Shown here one piece after another: positions 1-7,934 of a stretch of DNA of 64,000 nt. Numbering within the stretch: the first letter of the stretch is position 1; every line of letters starts with the position of its first letter. Below the pieces are notes generated by a model that was not told the DNA's origin, searched no databases, and saw nothing but the letters and a program-made list of their open reading frames with translations. Location of the stretch: positions 744,001-808,000 of the forward strand of contig NZ_CP049886.1 of assembly GCF_011303955.1 (NCBI RefSeq), written 5' to 3'. The DNA is from Vagococcus coleopterorum. Its GTDB lineage: Bacteria > Bacillota > Bacilli > Lactobacillales > Vagococcaceae. Position numbers and translations under genes: made by a program.

Positions 1-1
1 A

Positions 2-802
2 GATGATAAGCTCCAATTATTATTGGATGTAATAGTGGTTGAAAATCCTGATACATCTATTATTTTTTGTAACACTCGCGATGCAGTTGAAGAGGTTGTG
101 GATGCATTAGAGCAATTAGGTGCCAAACCTGAAATGTTACATGGTGGCATGGAGCAGCGAGATCGGACAAAAACGATTAATGAATTTAAACAAGGATATT
201 TCCGTTATTTAGTGGCAACTGATGTTGCTGCTCGTGGCTTAGATGTGACTGATGTTACTTTAGTTGTTAATTTTGATTTACCTGATAAGGTAGAAAATTA
301 TACTCATAGAATTGGGCGTACAGCACGATTTGAGAATTCAGGTAGAGCGTTAGTATTTGTGAATCAATTTGACGAAAGGCGCTTTTCGGCAATTAGAGAA
401 AGTTATTCCGATATTCAACAGTTTATGGCTCCTAAAGAAGAGCTAGTTATTTCTCAAATGTCATCATTTTCAGCTAAACAAAATCGTCAACCAGAATTAA
501 AAGCATTAAAGGAATTAGTTTTTAAAGATGAGATCATGAAGCTTCACATCAATGCTGGTAAGAAGACTAAGATGCGTGCAGGCGATGTCGTTGGAGCTAT
601 CTGTAATATTGATGGTCTATCTGGAGATGATATTGGTGTGATTAGTCTGTTAGATGTTTCGACGTTTGTTGAAATTTTAAATGGTAAGGGTGATAAGGTT
701 CTTAAGGAATTACAGTCCATGCCGATTAAAGGTCGAATGCGTCGTGTTAACAAAGCAAATGAAAGTCAATATGAGAAGGAAATGACTAATAGAAATAAAT
801 AA
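2..802 (+). CDS. dbpA: ATP-dependent RNA helicase, DbpA/YxiN type (5' end outside window)
   Basis: The frame is open from base 2, so only the C-terminal part of the gene is present. The visible part is the second RecA-like helicase domain: SIIFCNTRD (motif IV), VATDVAARGLD (motif V) and YTHRIGRTAR (motif VI). It is followed by a C-terminal domain (MRAGDVVGAI, DIGVISLLDVSTFVEI) typical of the DbpA/YxiN RNA-binding domain, which targets 23S rRNA helix 92 during 50S assembly. The family is known; the specific rRNA target is inferred from the tail domain. The gene ends in a terminator shared with the convergent XRE gene. Confidence 0.9.
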   Translation, partial: DDKLQLLLDVIVVENPDTSIIFCNTRDAVEEVVDALEQLGAKPEMLHGGMEQRDRTKTINEFKQGYFRYLVATDVAARGLDVTDVTLVVNFDLPDKVENYTHRIGRTARFENSGRALVFVNQFDERRFSAIRESYSDIQQFMAPKEELVISQMSSFSAKQNRQPELKALKELVFKDEIMKLHINAGKKTKMRAGDVVGAICNIDGLSGDDIGVISLLDVSTFVEILNGKGDKVLKELQSMPIKGRMRRVNKANESQYEKEMTNRNK

Positions 803-803
803 A

Positions 804-832
804 AAGAAGTAGCAACTTGCTACTTCTTTTTT
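804..832. terminator. Bidirectional intrinsic terminator
   Basis: A perfect 12-bp inverted repeat (804-815 with 817-828) is followed by a T run on + and preceded by an A run serving the minus strand. It lies between the convergent helicase and XRE genes. The XRE stop codon (820-822) is inside the hairpin. Confidence 0.9.
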
Positions 833-1161
833 AATTTTTGTTTTTGGAAGGTTCCATACTCAATCATTTCTTTTAATAAATATTGTCGGTCAGCTTCGCT
901 TAATTGCGTGATTAGTTGGGCTATTTCAATAGTGAATGGTTTATACTGTGCTTCCAAATTAAATTGTTTTTGGTCGTCAAGTAGTAGTGTAATAGGAATT
1001 TCAAAGTAGTTAGCCACTTTTAATAATTTATCAACACCAGGAATCGTTTCCTGCCACCGCCTGATAGTGCCACTACCGAAGTTTAGTTCTTGTTCTAACT
1101 TAGAGACAGTTAGATTCTCTTTCTCAGAAACTAGTAATTTTATTTTTTCGTAAATAGTCAT
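820..1161 (-). CDS. XRE-family helix-turn-helix regulator
   Basis: This 113 aa protein is small and probably cytoplasmic and DNA-binding. Residues about 3-62 fit a Cro/CI-type HTH: LTVSKLEQELNFGSGTIRRW, then the IPGVDKLLKVANYFEIPITLLL helix pair seen in XRE proteins. The remaining C-terminal half (SEADRQYLLKEMIEYG) is helical and may dimerise. The minus-strand RBS AAAAGAGG lies 7 nt before the ATG. Two possible promoters exist: TTGTAA-17-TATTAT at 1364-1336, which gives a leader of about 165 nt, and TTGCAC-19-TATAGT at 1258-1228. The gene faces a putative ncRNA on the other strand whose promoter overlaps its own upstream region, so it may control, or be controlled by, that RNA. The target is unknown. 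Confidence 0.85.
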   Translation of the reverse strand: MTIYEKIKLLVSEKENLTVSKLEQELNFGSGTIRRWQETIPGVDKLLKVANYFEIPITLLLDDQKQFNLEAQYKPFTIEIAQLITQLSEADRQYLLKEMIEYGTFQKQKLKKK

Positions 1162-1206
1162 AGCAATCCTCTTTTCAAAAGTATCGGAAAAAATTCCGCA
1201 TTACCA

Positions 1207-1235
1207 TTGACGAGAGGAATAAAAGAAACTATACT
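1207..1235 (+). promoter_or_regulatory. Strong sigma-A promoter of putative ncRNA
   Basis: TTGACG (1207-1212), a 17-nt spacer and TATACT (1230-1235). The expected start, about 7 nt downstream, is G1242, the first base of a long-range RNA helix. No ORF follows in the next 240 bases on this strand. Confidence 0.75.
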
Positions 1236-1335
1236 CGTGGTGTAAGCGGATGGTGCAATAACCTAACAAATATCTAATAGTCGGCCAGGACATTGGAAAA
1301 GTTTATTCCCTGTATTATTTGCTAAATCTGCTTAC

Positions 1336-1364
1336 ATAATAGCACAGCATTTTTTCATTTACAA
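1336..1364 (-). promoter_or_regulatory. Minus-strand promoter toward XRE gene
   Basis: Read on minus: TTGTAA (1364-1359), a 17-nt spacer and TATTAT (1341-1336). The transcript would run about 165 nt before the XRE start codon and would be antisense to the 5' domain of the ncRNA at 1242-1329. Confidence 0.5.
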
Positions 1365-1460
1365 TTAGCTTTGTGGGTAACATAGCCCCTTAACTATATA
1401 AGTGAAGTTGTTGTGTGATCTTCCCGAGGATGCATCCACTTATCAGGATGCTCCTTTTAG

Positions 1461-1506
1461 AACAGAAAAGTCCAGCCAATTATGGCTAGACTTTTCTGTT
1501 TTTTTT
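1461..1506 (+). terminator. Terminator of the putative ncRNA
   Basis: A 17-bp stem with one mismatch (1461-1477 / 1484-1500) is followed by TTTTTTTT on +. The minus strand lacks a U tract after the same hairpin. It therefore terminates + transcription, although it also sits at the end of the minus-strand 535 aa gene. Confidence 0.85.
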
Positions 1507-3093
1507 ATTATCGACTTGTTTAAATGAATATTGGTTCAAAGTTGGACTGGACCATGTTTTACTCGCCTTGTCACGAATTAGGTAATCATATTTCTCTGGC
1601 GGGATACTATCTAATCGTTTATGTTCAGCATCGTTTTTAGTTGCATAGTTTAGGGACTCGGTATTTAATATCTGACGTTCGAAATTTTCAGTCCATTCGT
1701 AAGCATCAGGATCACTAATGACTCGGTTGTTTTTGATTTTCAAGACGTTCCACTGACTAACAAACATGCCATTATTATCCAAGATAAATTCTGAATGAAA
1801 GTTGGGGGTTAGTCTTTTAATTGTGGAAAATTCTAAGATATAGTCACTGTAATTTCGCGTATCTGGTACTTTATTATGAAGTCGACCACGCTCTCTAATT
1901 AAACTTTGACCAGCCAAACCTTTAGGTAGAGGGGCTTTTATATAATTCAGAAGTGAAAGGTCGTCTCTTTTTGACGGGAAGTTGTTACGAATATAATTTA
2001 AATTTTGACGATCTAAATACATTCTAAATTGATGAAGTCTCCGTGAATCGATTTCACGTTTAAAATAGGCATCACGAACCGTTTGGCAAAGAAGTTCGAT
2101 AAAACGACTGTGGGGGCTTAGGTCTTTGTAAATTTCAAATGGTCCGCTAAGTTGTAAGAACTTAAACTCATCAATTTCCCCGCCGAGCTGATTAAGCATT
2201 AACTCGATTTTTTTCAAAGGTGAGTAATGACTATTTCGGAATAGAATTAAATAGGCTGGGGATCCGACTTGTTGCCGTTGCTTGGTCATTAAGTCAGTCA
2301 TCACTTGCTGTGCTGATAATTCATCTGATGTAATTTGTTGAATTAAATAATTATTAAATGCCGCAATAGCAGGAATATCCCAACCATCATAATAATAGAG
2401 TGTGTAAAACATAATTGGTTCAAATGAATTGTATGCTTCTTTCGTCATTTCAGAAAGAGAGTCTAATGGCAAGCTCTTCTTTTCTTGGTACCATTGATTC
2501 CAAATCCGATTAATTTGAGCTTGTTCTAATTCTTTTAGCCAAGGGGAGTTTTTATCTAAAGTATTTACTAATGTATTGCCTTGTTCAAGGTTTCTGAAGC
2601 CAACGCTTAATTGCCGTTGAATAATCTCTATTTCTGAAAACGTATCAGGTTCTAAGTGATCTAATTTAGTCAGTGAAAGAAGTTGTAGTTCAATAGCTTT
2701 ATGTTTGTTTGATAGTCTGTGATAACGCCAACTAGTAAAGGTTGATTTGTTTTTATGTGCGAGAGCATTTAATTTGAGGCTTAATTTATTTTTTCGATGG
2801 GTCAAGAATTTACTTTTGATTTTTCGTCCTTTAACCTCAGCGAAATAACTTTGAGTTAACTCAGTATTTGATACATTCAGTGTGTCAAATGCAAGTTGGA
2901 GACCCTCAATTAATGGTGTGTAATTTGCAACCAAATTGGTAATAGCTTGTTGTTGATTTACTGATGCGTCGGTGTCCTTTAAGTCTGATAGTTCAACCTT
3001 TAAAGTCTCTAACTGTTTTGTGATGGTTAATATATAGTCATTAACAGATTGTTCTTGAAGATTAATTTCTTTTTTAAAAAAATTTAGTGGCAT
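1486..3093 (-). CDS. Uncharacterised 535 aa protein, possible type VII secretion (LXG-like) effector
   Basis: I do not recognise this gene with certainty. Residues 1-200 are strongly helical and charged (EQSVNDYILTITKQLETLKV...), starting MPLNFFKKEINL. They show no Sec signal peptide or membrane segment, which is compatible with an LXG-like N-terminal targeting region. The C-terminal third (about 400-535; IKAPLPKGLAGQ, FHSEFILDNNGMFVSQWN, DSIPPEKYDYLIRDKASKTW) looks like a compact globular domain and recalls DUF3114 proteins; that match is from memory and unverified. RBS AAAGGAG precedes the ATG. It lies 36 bp behind a 73 aa helical protein on the same strand, the usual order of a T7SS partner and substrate. 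No immunity gene is obvious downstream. Confidence 0.5.
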   Translation of the reverse strand: MPLNFFKKEINLQEQSVNDYILTITKQLETLKVELSDLKDTDASVNQQQAITNLVANYTPLIEGLQLAFDTLNVSNTELTQSYFAEVKGRKIKSKFLTHRKNKLSLKLNALAHKNKSTFTSWRYHRLSNKHKAIELQLLSLTKLDHLEPDTFSEIEIIQRQLSVGFRNLEQGNTLVNTLDKNSPWLKELEQAQINRIWNQWYQEKKSLPLDSLSEMTKEAYNSFEPIMFYTLYYYDGWDIPAIAAFNNYLIQQITSDELSAQQVMTDLMTKQRQQVGSPAYLILFRNSHYSPLKKIELMLNQLGGEIDEFKFLQLSGPFEIYKDLSPHSRFIELLCQTVRDAYFKREIDSRRLHQFRMYLDRQNLNYIRNNFPSKRDDLSLLNYIKAPLPKGLAGQSLIRERGRLHNKVPDTRNYSDYILEFSTIKRLTPNFHSEFILDNNGMFVSQWNVLKIKNNRVISDPDAYEWTENFERQILNTESLNYATKNDAEHKRLDSIPPEKYDYLIRDKASKTWSSPTLNQYSFKQVDNKKNRKV

Positions 3094-3129
3094 GAGGGTC
3101 TCCTTTCTATTGATTTTATCAACAAGATA

Positions 3130-3351
3130 TTAGTCGATTTCTTTGAGTTTATCTAAGTCTTCGGCTAAATTAATTTCTAGCTTAGCTAGTAGTTGATTGG
3201 TTTGATGTAGCTGTTGTTTTAAATAAAGATTACTGCTTAAATTTGTTTTTTTAGAATAAGTAATATGGGGACGTGATGTTTGAATAGCAGCTAGTGTTTG
3301 ACTAATAGCGGCAATCTTACCAGTAAGTTTTTCAGTTGTTTTTTCTGACAT
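3130..3351 (-). CDS. Small helical protein, possible T7SS effector partner
   Basis: A 73 aa protein with no cysteine and no signal peptide. It is predicted to form two long helices (LTGKIAAISQTLAAIQTS and LKQQLHQTNQLLAKLEINLA) separated by a polar linker with PHITYSKKTNLSS. Size, two-helix layout and position directly upstream of a large helical-N-terminus gene resemble the small Lap-type partners (DUF3958 / TIGR04197 classes) that accompany LXG effectors. This is inference from architecture only. The RBS AAAGGAGG is strong, with 8 nt to ATG. It forms a two-gene unit with the 535 aa gene. Confidence 0.5.
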   Translation of the reverse strand: MSEKTTEKLTGKIAAISQTLAAIQTSRPHITYSKKTNLSSNLYLKQQLHQTNQLLAKLEINLAEDLDKLKEID

Positions 3352-3494
3352 ACTAACGCCTCCTTTATGATATATGACTTATTTAGTTTAACATAATGCT
3401 TATAGAATGTTTAGTTGGACCCAATCTTCTTTGTTTTAAAAATCTAGTTCAAAAGATATAATAGGATTAAGTCAGAATGAAAGAGGTTCGAGTC

Positions 3495-3689
3495 ATGTGT
3501 AAAACAAATTTAGAAATGATGAATTTACAAGAAGATGAAAGTGTCTTTGCCTTTTACGGAAGAGCTTTTAAGTTGTTAGAAGATAATGGCTTTGATGAAT
3601 ACCGAAAACGATTGGGGAAAGAAGTTTTACATGCGGGTAGTCGTAAGGCTTCCATTGCGATGATTGGCCATTATATTAAACTAAAATAA
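3495..3689 (+). CDS. Small hypothetical protein, 64 aa
   Basis: I do not recognise it. The ATG at 3495 is preferred over the in-frame ATG at 3477 because AAAGAGG lies 9 nt upstream of 3495, while 3477 has no RBS. The protein (MCKTNLEMMNLQEDESVFAF...) is a soluble, mixed-charge polypeptide with RKRLGKEVLHAGSRKASIA near the C-terminus. It has no signal peptide and one Cys at position 2. A TATAAT at 3457-3462 could be its -10. It is monocistronic and closes with a terminator shared with trhO. Confidence 0.55.
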   Translation: MCKTNLEMMNLQEDESVFAFYGRAFKLLEDNGFDEYRKRLGKEVLHAGSRKASIAMIGHYIKLK

Positions 3690-3716
3690 AAACACCTTCT
3701 TATTGAAGGTGTTTTT
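3688..3716. terminator. Bidirectional intrinsic terminator
   Basis: AAAACACCTTC (ending at 3699) pairs with GAAGGTGTTTT (from 3705) around a short loop, with A and T runs on either side. It separates the convergent 64 aa gene and trhO. Confidence 0.9.
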
Positions 3717-3717
3717 A

Positions 3718-4683
3718 TTATGCTTTTACTGATTCAAGCGATTCGTTTAAGACAGCTAATCTAGCTTCCCATTCATCATGAGTTAGATTATGTTCTTTAA
3801 CATATCTATTTTTCTCGTGAGAGCGACATTCTGGAGAACATCCACGGAGGTATTTTGCTTCATTCTCTTCTGATGTCAAAATTTGACGGTTACAGAAAGG
3901 ATTAGCACAGTTGACATAGCGCTCACATGGCGTGTCATCAAACCAATCACGACCAACAATCGTAGGTTCGACATGATTAATGGGAACTGAAATACGTTCA
4001 TCAAAGACGTACATTGTCCCATCCCAAAGTTCACCACGAACTTCTTCATCACGACTGTATGTAGCGATGCCACCGTGAAGTTGACCGACATCTTTAAAAC
4101 CTTCTTTAACTAACCAACCAGAAAACTTCTCGCAACGAATACCACCGGTACAATATGTCACCACGCGTTTATCCATAAATTCCTCTTTGTTATCACGAAT
4201 CCATTGTGGTAGTTCTCTAAATGATTTAATATCTGGACGAACGGCTCCACGAAAATGACCTAAATCAAATTCATAATCATTACGAGCGTCAATCACGACA
4301 GTATTGTCATCTAAAATAGCGTCTTTAAATTCTTTAGCAGATAAGTAAGCACCTGTTAGTTCAAGTGGGTTGATATCATCTTCAAGGTTTAAAGAAACAA
4401 TTTCCTTTCTAGGACGAACGAACATTTTTTTGAAAGCGTGGTTGTCAGCCATATCAACTTTGAAAATCATATCTTTAAATAGCGGATTATCATTCATAAC
4501 TTCCATATATTTGTTTGTGTCTTCAATTAAACCAGACAAAGTCCCGTTAATTCCTTCTTCACCAACTAAAATACGTCCTTTTAAGTTAAGTGAGCGACAG
4601 AACTCTAAATGTTCTTTAGCGAATTGAACTGGATCTTTGATTTCTGCATATTGGTAATACAGTAATACTTGATAGTTTTGCAT
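3718..4683 (-). CDS. trhO: tRNA uridine(34) hydroxylase, rhodanese domain
   Basis: A 321 aa protein of the YceA/TrhO family, which catalyses O2-dependent 5-hydroxylation of uridine 34 in tRNA anticodons. The N-terminal ferredoxin-like part ([33 protein letters not shown]) is followed by a rhodanese domain with the active-site loop [16 protein letters not shown]. The C-terminal cysteine cluster [10 protein letters not shown] ... [13 protein letters not shown] is typical of the family. Length is normal. RBS GGGGGAAA precedes the ATG at 4683. It is monocistronic, next to tmRNA on the same strand, which has its own terminator. Confidence 0.93.
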   Translation of the reverse strand: MQNYQVLLYYQYAEIKDPVQFAKEHLEFCRSLNLKGRILVGEEGINGTLSGLIEDTNKYMEVMNDNPLFKDMIFKVDMADNHAFKKMFVRPRKEIVSLNLEDDINPLELTGAYLSAKEFKDAILDDNTVVIDARNDYEFDLGHFRGAVRPDIKSFRELPQWIRDNKEEFMDKRVVTYCTGGIRCEKFSGWLVKEGFKDVGQLHGGIATYSRDEEVRGELWDGTMYVFDERISVPINHVEPTIVGRDWFDDTPCERYVNCANPFCNRQILTSEENEAKYLRGCSPECRSHEKNRYVKEHNLTHDEWEARLAVLNESLESVKA

Positions 4684-4750
4684 ATTTATTTCCCCCGTTA
4701 GTCTATACTTTGCACGTTTCTTATTTTAATGGAAGAATACGTTTGAAGGC

Positions 4751-4782
4751 AAAATAAAAACCTGTGAATTAATCCACAGGTT
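4751..4782 (-). terminator. Terminator of tmRNA
   Basis: Read on minus, AACCTGTG and CACAGGTT form an 8-bp stem around 8 nt, followed by TTTATTTT. It lies just downstream of the tmRNA 3' end. Confidence 0.8.
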
Positions 4783-4811
4783 ACTAGTTCCATAATAGCA
4801 ATGGCATATTA

Positions 4812-5158
4812 TGGAGGCGAGGGGAGTCGAACCCCTGTCCAAACGGCCTTGCACCCAAAATTCTACGAGTGTGGATGTTGTATGCCTTAGTTAAACGACT
4901 GACAACAAGCAAGAAGTCTGTCTAACGCAGATATGTGATTTCGGTTATAAGCTATTATCAGCACTTCAACCTACTCTAGGAGTTGGAACCACAATCATGC
5001 CTAGCCAATCATGTGGGGTTAGATGACACACCTAAATTAAATTAGGCAGCCATTAAAGTTTCGTTTTTAGCAGTTATATTTAACTGTGGTGGATTAAGTC
5101 CTACCTAACTACTCGCTATTCAAATGTTCGTACCGCCTGTCGAATCCGTAACGCCCCC
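4812..5158 (-). ncRNA. ssrA: tmRNA (10Sa RNA)
   Basis: The 5' end reads GGGGGCGUUACGGAUUCGAC and pairs over 7 bp with the 3' CGCCUCC. The T-arm GGUUCGACUCCCC is present. CCA is not encoded, since the acceptor is followed by TAATA. About 347 nt, normal for Firmicutes. The mRNA-like frame reads GCU AAA AAC GAA ACU UUA AUG GCU GCC UAA, a tag ending AKNETLMAA. This is shorter than the usual 10-14 residues, and the terminal LMAA replaces the common ALAA/LAA. Together with SmpB, tmRNA rescues stalled ribosomes and marks products for ClpXP-type proteases. An extended -10 (TATGCTATAAT) lies about 25 nt upstream. Confidence 0.96.
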
Positions 5159-5350
5159 TTAATTAAAAGTGGGTACGGTTGTGTACACCTTTATTATAGC
5201 ATAATTTTTGATACGAGAAAAATAGGAGGATTATAGGAATGTGACTATTTTGTGAATATCATGAAATAACTTAGAAAGTCAGTTGGATTAGTAAGCATTG
5301 TTTTTAAGATATAGTATAATGAAGAAAATAGGACTTTAGGGGATGGTTAG

Positions 5351-6070
5351 ATGAACGTTTTAATGATTGAAGATAACGAATCTGTATCAGAAATGATGCA
5401 GATGTTTTTCTTAAATGAAAACTGGGAGGCAACATTTAAAGCGGATGGTCAAGAAGGACTGAATGCTTTTCTAGATAACCCTGAAAAATGGGACATGGTG
5501 ACGCTGGATTTAAATCTACCAGGATTAGATGGGGTTTCTGTTTGTCGTGAAATTCGTAAAGTTTCTGCTACGGTGCCAGTCATCATGTTGACGGCGCGTG
5601 ATTCAGAAAGTGACCAAGTGATTGGTCTTGAGATGGGAGCAGATGACTACGTCACAAAACCATTTAGCCCTTTGACTTTGATTGCTCGTATCAAAGCGTT
5701 ACATCGTCGTGCAGAATTATCCAAAGGAGTGGTTGTTTCGGATGTTGATGCTGCAAACTATGATATCGTGACAACTCATTTTAAAATGAATACGAAAACA
5801 CGTGAAGTTTATCTAGATGACGCTTTAATTCAAGGATTAACACCGAAAGAATTTGATTTACTTTACACTTTAGCTAAGAAACCCCGCCAAGTTTTTTCCC
5901 GTGAACAATTATTAGAAATGGTTTGGGATTATCAATACTTTGGTGATGAACGGACAGTAGATGCTCATATCAAAAAACTCCGTCAAAAGATTGAAAAAGT
6001 CGGACCCCAAGTCATTCAAACTGTTTGGGGTGTAGGCTATAAATTTGATGATTCAGGAGCGGACAGTTAA
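5351..6070 (+). CDS. OmpR/PhoB-family response regulator
   Basis: A 239 aa cytoplasmic transcription factor. The receiver domain (1-120) has acidic E7/D8, phospho-acceptor D53 (TLDLNLPG), T81 and K103 (TKPF). The C-terminal winged helix (about 145-235) has LTPKEFDLLYTLAKKPRQVFSREQLLE and RTVDAHIKKLRQKIE. It overlaps the histidine kinase gene by one base (TAATG), so the two are translationally coupled. It resembles Listeria/enterococcal OmpR-type regulators linked to cell-envelope stress. The exact orthologue is not assigned and the regulon is unknown. Confidence 0.93.
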   Translation: MNVLMIEDNESVSEMMQMFFLNENWEATFKADGQEGLNAFLDNPEKWDMVTLDLNLPGLDGVSVCREIRKVSATVPVIMLTARDSESDQVIGLEMGADDYVTKPFSPLTLIARIKALHRRAELSKGVVVSDVDAANYDIVTTHFKMNTKTREVYLDDALIQGLTPKEFDLLYTLAKKPRQVFSREQLLEMVWDYQYFGDERTVDAHIKKLRQKIEKVGPQVIQTVWGVGYKFDDSGADS

Positions 6071-7536
6071 TGAAGTATTTACTACAACAGATGCTAGCAT
6101 TTTGGGTCATTATTGTCACAGTTTTGATAATTGTTGGGGTTGCTTTTACCCAGTTTACGAAAGATGCCGTGCTTGATACAACCTATGAACAAATGTCTAA
6201 CTACGCCGATGCAATTCAATTAAACAGTATGGATCAACCCAGTCAGCTTGTTCCAAATATTCAGTTAACTGAGCGTGCATTGAAAAACCAACGAATTTTA
6301 TTTATGGTGGTAGATGCGAATGAAACCGTTCAATACCCACATTCAGTACAAGGGTCAAAACCGCGTTTTATTACGGAAGAAGATTGGCAGCAATTGGAAA
6401 ATGGGCGAGGTGGCTCTGTTAGGAAAACTTTGGAAGCACCAGGTTTGAGCGGCAAAGATAGCGTGATGTCAGCTATGGTCTTAACACCGTTATTTCTCTC
6501 CGATGGCAATAAGACGGTTTTTTATGGGGCGATGGCGGTGTTACAACCGATTGAATATATGGAAAAAAGCATCAAAGATTTGACACAAAATTTATTCAAA
6601 GCCTTTTTAGTCTCTAGTGTAGTTGCCTTGATTGTGAGTTATTTATTAGCTAAAGTCCAAGTGAAACGCATTAATGGGATGAAACGTGCAACGAAAGAAA
6701 TTGCTGAGGGTAATTTTGCTGTTGAAGTGAAGGTGAAGGGGAATGATGAGTTAGCTGAACTAGCTCAAGACTTTAACACCATGGCCAATTCGTTGGAAGA
6801 ATCGCAAAAAGAAATTGAACGGCAGGAAGAACGCCGGCGTCAATTTATGGCAGATGCTGCTCATGAAATGCGCACGCCGTTAACGACTATCAATGGCTTA
6901 CTTGAAGGTTTAGCTTATCAGGCAATCCCGAAAAACCAAGAAGAAAAATGTATTTCTTTGATGCGCAATGAAACGACACGCTTAATAAGGTTGGTAAATG
7001 AAAACTTGGATTATGAAAAAATTCGAACGAATCAAATTAATTTGTTAATCCAAGAATTTGATGCCACCGATATGGCCAATCAAATTGCTGAACAATTAAC
7101 ACCAAAAGCCGAAGAAGTGGGCAATGAAATTAAAGTCTTGACGACAGATAAAGTATCAGTAACAGCTGATTTTGATCGGTTTGTGCAAGTGCTCGTGAAC
7201 ATTGTTCAAAATGCGATTCAGTTTACGGAAGACGGTTTAATTCAAATTAGTTTGACGCAATTGACTGAAGGAACTGAGGTGCTGATTTCTGATACTGGAA
7301 TCGGCATGACCGAAGATGAATTAAAAAATATTTGGGAACGTTATTACAAAGCAGATCCCTCTCGAAAAAACACCAAACACGGAGAATCGGGCTTAGGTCT
7401 ATCTATTGTGCAGCAAATCATGAAACTTCATAAAGGGACAGTTGATGTTACTAGTGAAAAAGGGAAAGGGACAACCTTTAAACTGTTCTTTCCTAAAAAT
7501 GAGATAACTGAACAAATTCCAACTTCAGCAAAATAA
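6070..7536 (+). CDS. Membrane sensor histidine kinase
   Basis: 488 aa. TM1 at about 10-28 and TM2 at about 176-196 enclose an extracellular sensor domain of about 145 aa. A HAMP linker (198-250) follows, then a HisKA domain with phospho-acceptor H265 in FMADAAHEMRTPLT. The HATPase_c domain has an N box (VNIVQNAIQFTEDG), G1 (DTGIGMTEDEL), G2 (GESGLGLSIV) and KGKGTTF. It is the partner of the overlapping upstream response regulator. The stimulus cannot be read from the sequence. The pair forms a two-gene operon closed by a strong terminator. Confidence 0.94.
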   Translation: MKYLLQQMLAFWVIIVTVLIIVGVAFTQFTKDAVLDTTYEQMSNYADAIQLNSMDQPSQLVPNIQLTERALKNQRILFMVVDANETVQYPHSVQGSKPRFITEEDWQQLENGRGGSVRKTLEAPGLSGKDSVMSAMVLTPLFLSDGNKTVFYGAMAVLQPIEYMEKSIKDLTQNLFKAFLVSSVVALIVSYLLAKVQVKRINGMKRATKEIAEGNFAVEVKVKGNDELAELAQDFNTMANSLEESQKEIERQEERRRQFMADAAHEMRTPLTTINGLLEGLAYQAIPKNQEEKCISLMRNETTRLIRLVNENLDYEKIRTNQINLLIQEFDATDMANQIAEQLTPKAEEVGNEIKVLTTDKVSVTADFDRFVQVLVNIVQNAIQFTEDGLIQISLTQLTEGTEVLISDTGIGMTEDELKNIWERYYKADPSRKNTKHGESGLGLSIVQQIMKLHKGTVDVTSEKGKGTTFKLFFPKNEITEQIPTSAK

Positions 7537-7566
7537 AAGACGACTTACGAAAGTTGTCTTTTTTTG
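7536..7566 (+). terminator. Intrinsic terminator after the two-component operon
   Basis: AAAGACGACTT (7536-7546) pairs with AAGTTGTCTTT (7551-7561) and is followed by T residues. Confidence 0.85.
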
Positions 7567-7608
7567 CTATACTGGAATGAACTAGATAGAAATGATGAGG
7601 TGTGAGAG

Positions 7609-7890
7609 ATGCAAGAAAATTATAGTTATCCGCTAGATATTGAGTGGAGTCAGACTGAGATGATTCAAGTGATGGTCATGTGGCAGACGCTTGAAGATGT
7701 TTATGAAACGGGCGTTTTGGTTGATGATTTCAAAAAAGCCTATCAGGCGTTTAAAGGTGTCATAAAAAGTATTGGCGAAGAGCGTCAGTTAGGGAGAGAT
7801 TTTGAAGAAGCCTCTGGTTACTCTCTGTATCATGCGGTTCAAGAAAGCCAGAAATTAAGTTCTGGAATGAAATTAAAGATGAATGCTTAG
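7609..7890 (+). CDS. UPF0223 family protein (YktA-like)
   Basis: A 93 aa small soluble helical protein. YSYPLDIEWSQTEMIQVMVMWQ, FKKAYQAFKGVIKSIGEERQLGRDFEEASGYSLYHAVQ and the size fit the conserved Firmicute family UPF0223, whose function is unknown. The RBS GATGAGGTGTGAG is about 7 nt before the ATG. Family members often sit near typA, as here, but the tandem genes are separated by a promoter, so co-transcription is not required. Confidence 0.85.
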   Translation: MQENYSYPLDIEWSQTEMIQVMVMWQTLEDVYETGVLVDDFKKAYQAFKGVIKSIGEERQLGRDFEEASGYSLYHAVQESQKLSSGMKLKMNA

Positions 7891-7934
7891 GCTACTCTCA
7901 TAAGGCTGATATAATCAGCTATTGATAGGGCTTT

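Larger units (their letters stand above)
1242..1506 (+). ncRNA. Putative structured non-coding RNA, about 265 nt
   Basis: No protein is encoded between the XRE gene and the 535 aa gene. Instead the + strand carries a complete transcription unit: a near-consensus promoter ending just before 1242 and a strong 17-bp terminator hairpin (1461-1477 with 1484-1500) followed by eight T. The predicted 5' end pairs with an internal segment: GTAAGCGGAT (1242-1251) with ATCTGCTTAC (1326-1335, one mismatch), extended inward by GCAATAA with TTATTTGC. A second domain has ATAAGTG...CACTTAT enclosing GAAG...CTTC, and GCATCC...GGATGC. I could not assign it to 6S, SRP, RNase P or any other known family. The 3' end overlaps the end of the 535 aa gene by about 20 nt in antisense. 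Confidence 0.6.

Noticed and set aside
1242..1506. Identification as 6S RNA, SRP RNA or RNase P RNA
   Set aside because: The closing helix spans only about 94 nt, there is no SRP GGAA-type domain IV, and no RNase P GAGGAAAGUCC motif. I left it unassigned.
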